Made by a program: the position numbers and the translations under genes
The notes under the pieces: generated by a model
Seen by the model: the letters and a program-made list of their open reading frames with translations, nothing else
The model's database searches: none
Told to the model about the DNA's origin: nothing
DNA from: SHLQ01 sp047638715
GTDB taxonomy: Bacteria > Actinomycetota > Acidimicrobiia > Acidimicrobiales > SHLQ01
Direction: 5' to 3'
DNA: 64,000 nucleotides
Assembly (NCBI GenBank): GCA_047638715.1
Contig: JBLIMK010000001.1
Coordinates: 45,939-109,938, forward strand
In this document: piece after piece, positions 34,010 to 42,821 of the stretch
Numbering within the stretch: position 1 is the stretch's first letter
Layout of the letters: each line of letters opens with the position of its first letter

Positions 34010-35014
34010 ATGAAGTGTCGTGTCTGCGAGGGTCCACAGGTCATAGAACTTCGCCAGCACAACGCGGCGTTCTGCGCCGAACATTTCATTGCGTTCTGCC
34101 GCCGTCAGGTGCAAAAGACGATCGACAAGTTCAAGATGTTTGAAGCTGACGATCGCGTACTCGTGGCGGTTTCGGGGGGCAAGGACTCACTGGCATTGTG
34201 GGACATTCTTGTTGAACTGGGTTATGACGCCGATGGTTTGGTCATTGGCCTTGGCATAGGCGAGTACAGCGAGAACAGCTCCGAATTTGCCCGAGCGTTT
34301 GCCGCCGAACGCGGGCTGAAGCTGCACGAATACGACCTCCAGACCGAACATGGCTTCACCGTTCCAGCGGCCGCTGCCGCAACGAAGCGCGTTCCGTGCT
34401 CATCCTGCGGGTTGAGCAAGCGCCACATTTTCGACGACGTAGCTGTTCGTCACGACTACGACGTCGTAGTGACCGGCCACAATCTTGACGATGAAGCCGC
34501 CGTCCTTTTCGGCAATGTCGCCCGTTGGCAAGCCGAATATCTCGGCCGACAACACCCTGTCTTGCCGGCTGTGAACGGGTTTCCCCGCAAGACAAAGCCC
34601 CTCATTCGGTTGACCGAAAGAGAGATGGCGGCCTACTGCATCCTTCGCAATATCGACTACGTCGTCGAGGAATGCCCGATGGCGGCGGGAAACAAACATC
34701 TTCACTACAAGGACCTCCTCAACCAGATGGAAGTTGCATCTCCTGGTTCAAAGCAGGCCTTCTACTTCGGATTTCTTGAACGCGGAGCGGAGCGGTTTGC
34801 TCGCCCACTCGATTCGTCAATCGATGACGAGGTCGACGGTATGAGACCTGCGGGCGTGCCCGCCGTGTCGCCGTGCCTGGTGTGCGGGAGCCCATCGAGC
34901 AACGAGGTTTGCGCATTCTGCCGCCTGGTCGATCTCGCCGCGCCAAACAGCGTTATAACCGACGAGACGGTATCGGTGGAAATCACCGCGCGTGCCGACA
35001 AGCTTGCGCAATGA
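34010..35014 (+). CDS. ttuA: tRNA 2-thiolation enzyme TtuA-like (TtcA/TtuA/Ncs6 family)
   Basis: 334 residues. N-terminal zinc finger C3-C6-C22-H25, PP-loop SGGKDS at 55-60 for tRNA adenylation, Cys130 and Cys133 in PCSSCGLSKR and Cys222 in EECPMAAGNK, which would hold the catalytic Fe-S cluster, and a C-terminal zinc finger (CLVCGSP with CAFC). The three cluster cysteines fall at the same positions that I recall for Thermus TtuA. TtuA thiolates ribothymidine at tRNA position 54 using TtuB. The neighbour TrmI modifies position 58 of the same T-loop. Confidence 0.88.
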   Translation: MKCRVCEGPQVIELRQHNAAFCAEHFIAFCRRQVQKTIDKFKMFEADDRVLVAVSGGKDSLALWDILVELGYDADGLVIGLGIGEYSENSSEFARAFAAERGLKLHEYDLQTEHGFTVPAAAAATKRVPCSSCGLSKRHIFDDVAVRHDYDVVVTGHNLDDEAAVLFGNVARWQAEYLGRQHPVLPAVNGFPRKTKPLIRLTEREMAAYCILRNIDYVVEECPMAAGNKHLHYKDLLNQMEVASPGSKQAFYFGFLERGAERFARPLDSSIDDEVDGMRPAGVPAVSPCLVCGSPSSNEVCAFCRLVDLAAPNSVITDETVSVEITARADKLAQ

Positions 35015-35886
35015 TCATGACCGAATCGGCGCTCGCCGGCGTCCTACAAGAGGGCGAAATCATCCAGTTCGTCGACATCAAGGACCGACGTTATTCGGTG
35101 ACCCTGGAGTCCGGGAAAGAGTTCCACTCCCACGCCGGGCTCATCAAGCACGATGATGTGATTGGTCGAGCCGAAGGTCGCTATCTGAAGTCGACCCGCG
35201 GCGGAAGTTACCTCGTGATCCGTCCTACGCTCGCCGAACTCATCTTGAAGATGCCACGTGGCGCGCAGGTCATCTATCCCAAGGACCTCGGTCCGCTTCT
35301 CATGATCGCTGACATCTTTCCAGGAGCCCGAGTGTTCGAGAGCGGCGTTGGTTCCGGAGCTCTGTCGATGACAATGCTGCGCGCCGGGGCGCACATCACC
35401 GGCTACGAACTTCGTGAAGACTTCGCCCAGCGTGCGCAGAAGAATGTCAGCGAGATTCTCGGACCTGACGTGCTTGATCGATATGACGTGCAGCTACGAA
35501 ACGCGTACGACGGCATCGACGAGAAGGCATTTGATCGAGTGGTTCTCGATCTTCCGGAGCCATGGCAGGTGATTCCCCATGCGGCCGAGGCAATGCGCAC
35601 CGGTGGAGTTTTTGTTGCCTACACGCCGAGTGTGATGCAGGTGAGCAAGGTACGCGAAACACTGAAGATGAACGGCTTCGGCATGGCCGAAACTACCGAA
35701 TTCCTCCAACGCGGTTGGCATGTCGAAGGACAGGCGGTTCGCCCCGACCACCGAATGGTTGGACACACGGGCTTTCTCACGTCTGCCCGGCTACTCGAAG
35801 GCACGCCTCCGCCTTCTCGCAGTGAAAAGGTCGCTAAGGCGATCGTCGCCAAGGCAAGAGAAGACGCCGCGCCTACACCTCGATGA
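35011..35886 (+). CDS. trmI: tRNA (adenine-58-N1)-methyltransferase
   Basis: 291 residues from an ATG overlapping ttuA by ATGA (a second ATG lies at 35017). An N-terminal beta domain (GEIIQFVDIKDRRYSVTLES) is followed by the Rossmann methylase: MIADIFPGARVFESGVGSGALSM (SAM binding), VVLDLPEPWQVIPHA (active-site DLPEP) and VAYTPSVMQV. TrmI makes m1A58 in the tRNA T-loop. The 3' end overlaps the convergent ferredoxin gene by 14 bases. TrmI commonly sits beside the proteasome genes in actinobacteria. Confidence 0.93.
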   Translation: MIMTESALAGVLQEGEIIQFVDIKDRRYSVTLESGKEFHSHAGLIKHDDVIGRAEGRYLKSTRGGSYLVIRPTLAELILKMPRGAQVIYPKDLGPLLMIADIFPGARVFESGVGSGALSMTMLRAGAHITGYELREDFAQRAQKNVSEILGPDVLDRYDVQLRNAYDGIDEKAFDRVVLDLPEPWQVIPHAAEAMRTGGVFVAYTPSVMQVSKVRETLKMNGFGMAETTEFLQRGWHVEGQAVRPDHRMVGHTGFLTSARLLEGTPPPSRSEKVAKAIVAKAREDAAPTPR

Positions 35887-36109
35887 AGATGCACTCCCCG
35901 GGACATTCTTCGGCGGATTCGACGACGCCGTCTTCTTTGCCGCTCGGCACAGGTACGAGCCCCTGAACACCGCCAGGTTCGCTCATGATGCTGGCGCCAT
36001 CTTTGACGTATGCGAGCCCATCGTCGAGCAGAGCGAAGACGTCGGGGGCGATCTCGACGCAAATTCCGTCGCCAGTGCACAAATCCTGATCGATCCAGAC
36101 CTTCATCAT
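35873..36109 (-). CDS. Ferredoxin (3Fe-4S or 4Fe-4S type)
   Basis: 78 residues from the ATG at 36109, after AAAGGA. It starts MMKVWIDQDLCTGDGIC; the Cys spacing lacks the usual middle Cys (Gly/Asp instead), as in 3Fe-4S ferredoxins, and the second site is CPGECIF. It carries electrons in the cytoplasm, often to cytochromes P450 or reductases. It sits antisense between trmI and arc. Minus-strand TACACT (36154-36159) may be its -10, giving a leader of about 37 bases with a hairpin. Confidence 0.9.
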   Translation of the reverse strand: MMKVWIDQDLCTGDGICVEIAPDVFALLDDGLAYVKDGASIMSEPGGVQGLVPVPSGKEDGVVESAEECPGECIFIEV

Positions 36110-36121
36110 CGTCCTTTCACC

Positions 36122-36144
36122 GTGGCCCACTTCCATCGGGCCAC
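36122..36144 (-). promoter_or_regulatory. Leader hairpin upstream of the ferredoxin gene
   Basis: GTGGCCC and GGGCCAC form a perfect 7-base stem with a 9-base loop inside the predicted ferredoxin leader, just before the ribosome site. Confidence 0.4.
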
Positions 36145-36244
36145 ACGCCGCAGAGTGTAGCGATCTCCCTGCCGTCTCAATCCGTGGGAATCTGTTGCGG
36201 AGAAACCTGTCGGTTGGTCCCTGGGAATGGCCGGGGTGTACGAC

Positions 36245-36265
36245 TAGGTTCTCGTCGAGGGAGGC
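36245..36265 (+). promoter_or_regulatory. Promoter and ribosome site of arc
   Basis: TAGGTT (36245-36250) as -10, then GAGGGAGG (36258-36265) upstream of the GTG at 36273. This gene has a led, not leaderless, message. Confidence 0.4.
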
Positions 36266-36272
36266 AACCACC

Positions 36273-38027
36273 GTGAGCGAAGATTCCGAACGTCGCCAGA
36301 TCGAAGCGGATTTGGCCGACGAACGTCGCCAGATCGCCGTGCTGACCGAAGAGGTAGAGGCCCTGCGAAACCGGCTCGACGAAGCACCGCGACGCGTTCT
36401 CGCCCTCGAGGAACGTTTGCTGGAAACCAAGGGACAACTCGCGCAAGCTGTGGCCCGAAATGAAAAGCTCACATACACGTTGCGCGAGGCGCGCGACAGT
36501 ATTGCCACGCTGCGCGAAGAGGTCGACAAACTCACCCAAGCGCCTGCCAGTTACGGAACCTTCCTTGGGCTGAACGATGACGATGGAAGCGCCGATGTAT
36601 ACGCGGGCGGCCGCAAAGTACGCGTGGCCGTCAATCCTGAGCTGGACGAGCTTCTCGAGGTCGGCCAAGAGGTCGTGCTCAACGACAGCTTGAACATCAT
36701 CAAAGCGCGAGGTCTCGAGACGACTGGCGAGATCGCGAGTGTTAGAGAACTTCTGGGCGACGGTCGGGCAATGATCACCGGAAGGGCCGACGAAGAGCGG
36801 GTCGTCGAAATCTGCGAAGGACTCCGTGGCAAGGCGTTGAAGGCGGGCGATTCTGTACTGATCGACCCTCGTTCGAACATGATCCTTGAGAAACTGCCCC
36901 GCCCAGGCGTTGAAGATCTGGTTCTTGAGGAGGTTCCCGATGTCTGCTATGCCGACATTGGTGGTCTCGATGAACAGATCGAACAGATCACGGACGCGAT
37001 CGAGCTACCTTTTGTTCACTCCGAACTGTTCACCGAGTTCGAACTGCCGTCGCCGAAAGGCATCTTGCTCTACGGGCCCCCTGGCTGCGGCAAGACGCTC
37101 ATTGCGAAGGCCGTCGCAAACTCGCTCGCGAAACGCGTCGCCGAAGTCACCGGCGATGAGACAGCAAAGTCCTTCTTCATCAATATCAAGGGCCCGGAGC
37201 TCTTGAACAAGTACGTAGGTGAAACGGAGCGTCAGATCCGCCTCGTGTTCCAACGCGCTCGCGAGAAGGCCTCGGAGGGTTGGCCAGTAATCGTCTTCTT
37301 CGACGAAATGGAGTCGTTGTTTCGAACGCGCGGCTCAGGCATTAGCTCCGACATTGAGTCGACGATCGTGCCACAACTTCTGGCCGAGATCGATGGAGTA
37401 GAAACCCTCCGCAACGTTGTCGTCATCGGCGCATCGAACCGCGAAGATCTGATCGATCCAGCGATCCTGCGACCCGGCCGTCTCGACGTCAAGATCAGAA
37501 TCGATCGACCCGACGAACTCTCCGCAGCAGCGATCTTCCGTCAGTACTTGACACCTGAGCTACCAATCGATCAGACGCTCATCGAGACGACGGGCGGGGG
37601 CGATCGCAACAAAGCGGTCGCAGCCATGGTCGATGCGGCTGTCTCAGAGATGTACCGCACCGACGAGCAGAACGAGTTCCTCGAAGTCACCTACCAGAAC
37701 GGTGACAAAGAGGTCATGTATTTCAAAGACTTCTCATCGGGTGCAATGATCGAGAACGTCGTTCGGCGCGCAAAACAATTGGCGATCAAGCGCATCATCA
37801 ACGGGGGAGCGCGCGGTATCCGATCTGAGGACCTCGTTGCAGCAACGAAGAGGGAGTTCCGGGAGCACGAAGATCTTCCGAACACCACCAACCCTGACGA
37901 TTGGGCCAAAATCTCGGGCAAGAAGGGCGAACGCATCGTCTACATTCGAACGCTCGTTGGCACCACCGCAGAATCGTCCAGCGGCGGTCGCGAAGTGCAA
38001 CGAGTCGGAACGGGGCAGTACCTGTAA
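36273..38027 (+). CDS. arc: Proteasomal ATPase ARC/Mpa
   Basis: 584 residues from the GTG at 36273. Order: an N-terminal coiled coil (about 5-80, binds Pup), tandem OB domains, an AAA module with Walker A GPPGCGKT at 267-274, Walker B VIVFFDEMES near 340 and Arg-finger region, and the C-terminal GQYL that docks in the proteasome core (HbYX-like). The hexamer unfolds pupylated proteins and feeds them to PrcAB. dop starts immediately after the stop codon. Confidence 0.96.
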   Translation: MSEDSERRQIEADLADERRQIAVLTEEVEALRNRLDEAPRRVLALEERLLETKGQLAQAVARNEKLTYTLREARDSIATLREEVDKLTQAPASYGTFLGLNDDDGSADVYAGGRKVRVAVNPELDELLEVGQEVVLNDSLNIIKARGLETTGEIASVRELLGDGRAMITGRADEERVVEICEGLRGKALKAGDSVLIDPRSNMILEKLPRPGVEDLVLEEVPDVCYADIGGLDEQIEQITDAIELPFVHSELFTEFELPSPKGILLYGPPGCGKTLIAKAVANSLAKRVAEVTGDETAKSFFINIKGPELLNKYVGETERQIRLVFQRAREKASEGWPVIVFFDEMESLFRTRGSGISSDIESTIVPQLLAEIDGVETLRNVVVIGASNREDLIDPAILRPGRLDVKIRIDRPDELSAAAIFRQYLTPELPIDQTLIETTGGGDRNKAVAAMVDAAVSEMYRTDEQNEFLEVTYQNGDKEVMYFKDFSSGAMIENVVRRAKQLAIKRIINGGARGIRSEDLVAATKREFREHEDLPNTTNPDDWAKISGKKGERIVYIRTLVGTTAESSSGGREVQRVGTGQYL

Positions 38028-39527
38028 ATGGTTGTCCCAAAGACACTTGGCGTCGAGACCGAGTATGGAATTGTCCTGCGCGGAACGGACGAACCAAACC
38101 CGATCTCGGCATCGTCACTACTCATCAACGCATACCTCGCCGTGCGCGAACCACTCAGCCAGCCCCGCGTCTCGTGGGATTTCGAAGATGAGACTCCGGC
38201 TCGAGATGCCCGCGGCGAAACACCGCTGCATTCGCTTGCACCCGAGATCGAAACACACCTCGTCAACGCCGTGCTCACGAACGGATCGCGCTACTACGTC
38301 GATCACGCACATCCCGAATACGCAACGCCTGAATGTGCCGACGCGCGCTCGATCGTCGTGCACGATCGCGCAGGTGAGGAAATTCTGATCCAGTCGATGG
38401 CGGCCGCATCGACGCTGCTGGCCGATCACCAAGAAATCGTGGTCTACAAGAACAACAGCGACGGCAAGGGCAACTCCTACGGCTGTCACGAGAACTATCT
38501 GATGGATCGAGCAACGCCGTTCGGTCAGATCGTGAAACACGGCATTGCGCACCTCATTACCCGGCAAATCTTCACCGGTGCGGGCAAGGTGGGTACGGAG
38601 CTGCCCGGCTTGAATCGAAATGAGGTCACGTTCCAACTGACCCAACGGGCCGACTTCTTCGAAGAACAGGTCGGTCTCGAGACGACGCTGAAGCGACCGA
38701 TCATCAACACTCGCGACGAGCCCCATGCCGATGCCCGCAAATACCGACGGCTGCACGTCATTGCCGGCGATGCAAACATGAGCGAGGTCGCGACCTACCT
38801 CAAGGTAGGTACCACGGCCATAGTCCTCGCCATGGTGGAACACGAAGCGATCAGCCGAACGTTTTCGTTCGCTGATCCAGTTCGCGCAATGCAACAGATC
38901 AGCTACGACCTCGACCTAACCGAGCCACTCGACCTCGACGATGGCACCCGGATCCGAGCGATCGACGTTCAGCGCTCGCTGTTCGCTGACGCACAACGAT
39001 TCATCGAGAAACACGGCACTGAGTCCGTCGGCGGCGATGTTGCGCTCGACGTCATGACGCGCTGGGGCTCAACCCTCGACACGCTCGCACGCGATCCTCT
39101 CGAACTCGCGTCGACGATCGACTGGGTAGCAAAATATCGCCTTCTCGAGGCCTATCGCGAACGGCACGGCATCGAATGGGATGACGCCCGCCTCGCAGCG
39201 ATGGACATCCAATACCACGATATGCGCCCTGGTCGGTCGCTGGCACGGAAACTCGGGCTCGAGGTGCTGGTATCGCCTGCAGAGGTATTCGCTGCTACCT
39301 CCAATCCCCCCGAAGACACACGCGCTTACTTTCGAGGCGAATGCCTCCGCAAATGGGGCGAGTACATCGTTGCCGCAAATTGGGATTCGCTTGTTTTCGA
39401 CGTCGGCGTGGAACCACTTCGACGAATCCCGATGATGGAGCCGACGCGAGGTACTCGCAACCACGTCGGTACGGTGTTAGAAGAGTGCGATACACCGTTG
39501 GAATTGCTTGAACGCCTTCGTGGCTGA
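38028..39527 (+). CDS. dop: Pup deamidase/depupylase Dop
   Basis: 499 residues, starting directly after the arc stop. It has the glutamine-synthetase-like fold of the PafA/Dop family: GVETEYG at the start (metal/ATP Glu), HPEYATPEC, NNSDGKGNSYGCHENY and INTRDEPHADARKYRRLHV. It deamidates the Pup C-terminal Gln to Glu and removes Pup from substrates. The extra length compared with PafA (452) and the position before pup identify it as Dop. Confidence 0.95.
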   Translation: MVVPKTLGVETEYGIVLRGTDEPNPISASSLLINAYLAVREPLSQPRVSWDFEDETPARDARGETPLHSLAPEIETHLVNAVLTNGSRYYVDHAHPEYATPECADARSIVVHDRAGEEILIQSMAAASTLLADHQEIVVYKNNSDGKGNSYGCHENYLMDRATPFGQIVKHGIAHLITRQIFTGAGKVGTELPGLNRNEVTFQLTQRADFFEEQVGLETTLKRPIINTRDEPHADARKYRRLHVIAGDANMSEVATYLKVGTTAIVLAMVEHEAISRTFSFADPVRAMQQISYDLDLTEPLDLDDGTRIRAIDVQRSLFADAQRFIEKHGTESVGGDVALDVMTRWGSTLDTLARDPLELASTIDWVAKYRLLEAYRERHGIEWDDARLAAMDIQYHDMRPGRSLARKLGLEVLVSPAEVFAATSNPPEDTRAYFRGECLRKWGEYIVAANWDSLVFDVGVEPLRRIPMMEPTRGTRNHVGTVLEECDTPLELLERLRG

Positions 39528-39562
39528 GTCTGCACAACGCTACGAATAGTCAGGAGATCGCT

Positions 39563-39757
39563 ATGGCTGAACGCGAACAGATCAAGAGAACAGGGCAGAA
39601 CACCGAGGCCGAAGAGGTCGAGGAGCTCCCGGCTGCGTCGGAATCGGGCGAGAAGTTGAAGGCCGACATGGACGACCTTCTCGACGAGATCGATGAAGTG
39701 CTCGAGACGAACGCTGAGGACTTTGTAAAAAGCTATATCCAAAAGGGTGGGCAGTGA
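39563..39757 (+). CDS. pup: Prokaryotic ubiquitin-like protein Pup
   Basis: 64 residues, mostly acidic and disordered, ending in YIQKGGQ. The C-terminal Gln must be deamidated by Dop before PafA can link it to lysines of target proteins. The helix-forming middle (LDEIDEVLETNAEDFVKS) is the segment bound by ARC. AGGAG lies before the ATG. The gene overlaps prcB by GTGA. Confidence 0.97.
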   Translation: MAEREQIKRTGQNTEAEEVEELPAASESGEKLKADMDDLLDEIDEVLETNAEDFVKSYIQKGGQ

Positions 39758-40557
39758 CTCTTCCGTACTTTGTCCCCGGAGACGACCCCGGTCCCGACTT
39801 CGCACGATTGGTCCGCAGACAGGGAACGGAACCATTCCCTCCTGCACATGGCGCTTCGAGCAGCGATATCACACACGGCACAACCTGCGTGGCCGTGCGA
39901 TACGCCGACGGCGTGGTTATGGCTGGCGATCGGCGGGCGACATCAGGCAACCTGATCTCGCATCGTTCGATTGAGAAGGTCTTTGCTGCCGACCGGCACA
40001 GTGCAGTAGCGATCGCTGGTGCTGCTGGCCCCGCTATCGAGATGGTCCGGTTGTTTCAGCTTCAGCTCGAACATTACGAAAAAGTCGAGGGCTCACCTCT
40101 CAGCCTCGAAGGTAAAGCAAACCAACTCGGCCAAATGATTCGATCGAACCTGCCCGCTGCAATGTCGGGCCTGGCAGTCGTGCCGATCTTTGCTGGGTAT
40201 GACCTCGCACGAGAGACGGGTCGCCTGTTCGAGTACGACATCACCGGTGGGCGCTACGAAGAGTCCGACTATGCAGCTACCGGATCGGGTTCTCTTCACG
40301 CCGAGACCGTAATCAAGGTCGGCTATAGCCGTGACATGTCTGGCGACCAGGCAGTCACGCTGCTTGCTGAAGCCTTGTTCCAGGCCGCCGATGCAGATTC
40401 TGCGACAGGTGGGGCCGACACGTTGCGAGGCATATTCCCAATCGTGGCGACTATGAGCGAAGAGGGTTTCGCCCGTGTCGAAGATGCGGTGGTTGGAACG
40501 AAATTCGCCGAGATCGCTGAACGTTTCGCGGCGAACCACCGTGAGGTACAACCATGA
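39754..40557 (+). CDS. prcB: Proteasome beta subunit
   Basis: 267 residues from the GTG at 39754. The propeptide of 42 residues ends in DITHG and is removed to expose Thr43 of TTCVAV as the catalytic N-terminal nucleophile. VVMAGDRRATSGNLI with the active-site Asp/Arg region follows, and a Lys at IEKVF. It forms the inner rings of the 20S core with PrcA. It overlaps pup and prcA by 4 bases each. Confidence 0.96.
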   Translation: MTLPYFVPGDDPGPDFARLVRRQGTEPFPPAHGASSSDITHGTTCVAVRYADGVVMAGDRRATSGNLISHRSIEKVFAADRHSAVAIAGAAGPAIEMVRLFQLQLEHYEKVEGSPLSLEGKANQLGQMIRSNLPAAMSGLAVVPIFAGYDLARETGRLFEYDITGGRYEESDYAATGSGSLHAETVIKVGYSRDMSGDQAVTLLAEALFQAADADSATGGADTLRGIFPIVATMSEEGFARVEDAVVGTKFAEIAERFAANHREVQP

Positions 40558-41225
40558 CCACGCCGTTCTACGTCGCCCCCGAACAGATGATGAAGGATCG
40601 GGCGGACTACGCACGCAAAGGTATTGCCCGCGGGCGCAGCCTCATTGCGATGGCGTACGAACACGGCATCTTTATCTGTGCCGAGAATCCTTCGTCGACA
40701 TTGCACAAGGTTTCGGAGATCTACGACCGGATCGCCTTTGCCGGTGTGGGCAAGTACAACGAATTCGATCAGCTTCGAATCGCTGGAATTCGTCACGCTG
40801 ACCTCAAGGGATTCACCTACAGCCGCGAAGACGTCGAAGCGCGCAGCCTTGCGAACAACTACGCACAGATGCTCGGTCAGACGTTCACACACGAGATGAA
40901 GCCGATGGAGGTCGAGATTCTCGTGGCTGAGATCAGCGACACTCCTGGCGAGGAGCAGTTGTTCCACATCTTGTACGACGGGACGGTCATGGATGAGGGC
41001 GACTTCGTTGTGCTCGGAGGCGACTCTGACGCGATCAGCGAGCGAGTTGCAGGAGCCTATTCGCTTGGGTTGAGCGCTTCGGCGGCGCTGGAGGTTGCGC
41101 GCTCTGCGCTGGCCGGCGAGGATCGCACGCTCAGCGACGGTGACCTCGAGGTAGCGATGCTCGACCGTACGCTCGGTAGACGCACGTTCCGACACATCCA
41201 AGAGGATCAGCTCGCATCGTTGTAA
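40554..41225 (+). CDS. prcA: Proteasome alpha subunit
   Basis: 223 residues, overlapping prcB by ATGA. Starts MTTPFYVAPEQMMKDRADYARKG (residues given to 20: the alpha-subunit N-terminal gate helix region), then ENPSSTLHKVSEIYDRIAF and the usual alpha-type core. It has no N-terminal Thr and is non-catalytic; it forms the outer rings that gate the core and bind ARC. Confidence 0.95.
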   Translation: MTTPFYVAPEQMMKDRADYARKGIARGRSLIAMAYEHGIFICAENPSSTLHKVSEIYDRIAFAGVGKYNEFDQLRIAGIRHADLKGFTYSREDVEARSLANNYAQMLGQTFTHEMKPMEVEILVAEISDTPGEEQLFHILYDGTVMDEGDFVVLGGDSDAISERVAGAYSLGLSASAALEVARSALAGEDRTLSDGDLEVAMLDRTLGRRTFRHIQEDQLASL

Positions 41226-41347
41226 CCAACAAACACGGGAAACCCCAGCATGCTTCGTATGTCCAAGCTCCCTGATTCAGACCGTGCCGCGGCTGAAGAA
41301 CTAGGGAGCGCGGCCGCCTAACCCACCCTGCGGTGTCGTCGTCCTAG

Positions 41348-41353
41348 TACGCT
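41348..41353 (+). promoter_or_regulatory. Leaderless -10 element for pafA
   Basis: TACGCT ends 7 bases before the ATG at 41361, so pafA has its own promoter separate from arc-prcA. Confidence 0.5.
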
Positions 41354-41360
41354 AAGGGCA

Positions 41361-42719
41361 ATGCAGCGACGCATCTTTGGACTCGAAAACGAATACGGCG
41401 TCACCTGCACACTCGAGGGACAACGACGATTGTCCCCAGATGAGGTTGCTCGTTATCTGTTCCGCCGCGTGGTCTCTTGGGGTCGCAGCAGCAACGTCTT
41501 CCTCGCAAACGGTGCTCGCTTGTACCTCGACGTAGGTTCGCATCCCGAGTACGCCACACCTGAGTGCGACAACGTCTACGACGTCGTTGTCCACGACAAA
41601 GCCGGCGAACGAATTCTCGAGCAACTGCTGATCGGAGCGCAGCAACGTCTCACCGAAGAGGGGATTCGTGGCGATATCTATCTCTTCAAAAACAACACGG
41701 ACTCCGCCGGCAACTCCTACGGCTGCCACGAGAATTATCTCACGAGCCGCAAGGACGACATCGGGTCGTACTCCGAAGTCCTTATTCCTTTCCTCGTGAG
41801 CCGGCAGATCTATGCGGGTGCAGGCAAGGTCCTGCAGACCGCGCGAGGCGCCATGTACTGCGTCAGCCAGCGTGCCGAACACATTTGGGAAGGCGTGTCG
41901 AGCGCGACGACGCGCTCCCGTCCAATCATCAACACGCGAGACGAGCCACATGCCGACGCCGAGAAGTATCGCCGCCTTCATGTAATCGTGGGCGACTCGA
42001 ACATGAGCGAATACACGTCATTCCTGAAGGTTGGCGCTGCCTCGCTCATGTTGCGGATGCTCGAAGAGCCCAATGTCATGGTTCGAGACATGACGCTCGA
42101 GAACCCGATACGCGCGATTCGCGAAATCAGCCACGACCCGACCTGCACGAGGCGAGTTCGGCTAGCCAACGGTCGAGAAGCGTCAGCGCTCGAGATCCAA
42201 AGCGAGTACCTCGAACGTGCACTGCGATTCGCCGACTTTCATGAGCTGGATCCACTCGAAAAGCAGGCGTTGCAGATGTGGGAGCACTGTCTCACCACCA
42301 TTGCAGATGACCCAATGAAACTCGATCGCGAAATTGACTGGGTCATCAAGTACAAACTCCTCGAGGCGTACCGGGAACGGCACGACCTCTCACTCGCCGA
42401 TCCTCGCGTTGCGCTCATCGACCTGCAGTACCACGACATTCACCGCCAGCGAAGCCTCTTCTATCGAATGCAGAGGCGTGGGCTCGTCGAACGCATCTGT
42501 GACGATCAAGACATCGCCACCGCTGTCGAGACACCACCACAAACAACTCGTGCCCGTCTTCGAGGCGAGTTCATTCGTCGTGCCAAGGAGCGCCGTCGCG
42601 ACTTCACTGTCGATTGGGTTCATCTCAAGCTGAATGATCAGGCACAGCGGACCGTTCTGTGCAAGGACCCCTTTCGCAGCCAAGACGAGCGGGTTGACAA
42701 GCTCATTGCTTCGCTGTGA
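41361..42719 (+). CDS. pafA: Pup ligase PafA
   Basis: 452 residues. GLENEYGVTC at the start carries the metal-binding Glu residues; HPEYATPECDN, NNTDSAGNSYGCHENY and INTRDEPHADAEKYRRLHV match the Dop/PafA family. PafA uses ATP to join the C-terminal Glu of deamidated Pup to lysines. It is separated from prcA by 135 bases and has its own leaderless promoter. Confidence 0.96.
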   Translation: MQRRIFGLENEYGVTCTLEGQRRLSPDEVARYLFRRVVSWGRSSNVFLANGARLYLDVGSHPEYATPECDNVYDVVVHDKAGERILEQLLIGAQQRLTEEGIRGDIYLFKNNTDSAGNSYGCHENYLTSRKDDIGSYSEVLIPFLVSRQIYAGAGKVLQTARGAMYCVSQRAEHIWEGVSSATTRSRPIINTRDEPHADAEKYRRLHVIVGDSNMSEYTSFLKVGAASLMLRMLEEPNVMVRDMTLENPIRAIREISHDPTCTRRVRLANGREASALEIQSEYLERALRFADFHELDPLEKQALQMWEHCLTTIADDPMKLDREIDWVIKYKLLEAYRERHDLSLADPRVALIDLQYHDIHRQRSLFYRMQRRGLVERICDDQDIATAVETPPQTTRARLRGEFIRRAKERRRDFTVDWVHLKLNDQAQRTVLCKDPFRSQDERVDKLIASL

Positions 42720-42809
42720 TCTCCCGCGGGTTCAGATCCGTCGCCTAGTGGCTCCTCGATCGAACAGCGGAACGCAGGCGTAGCCCGGCTTCGCACGGGT
42801 CCTTCCAGA

Positions 42810-42815
42810 TAGAGT
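42810..42815 (+). promoter_or_regulatory. Leaderless -10 element for pafBC
   Basis: TAGAGT ends 6 bases before the GTG at 42822. Confidence 0.5.
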
Positions 42816-42821
42816 CAGCAG

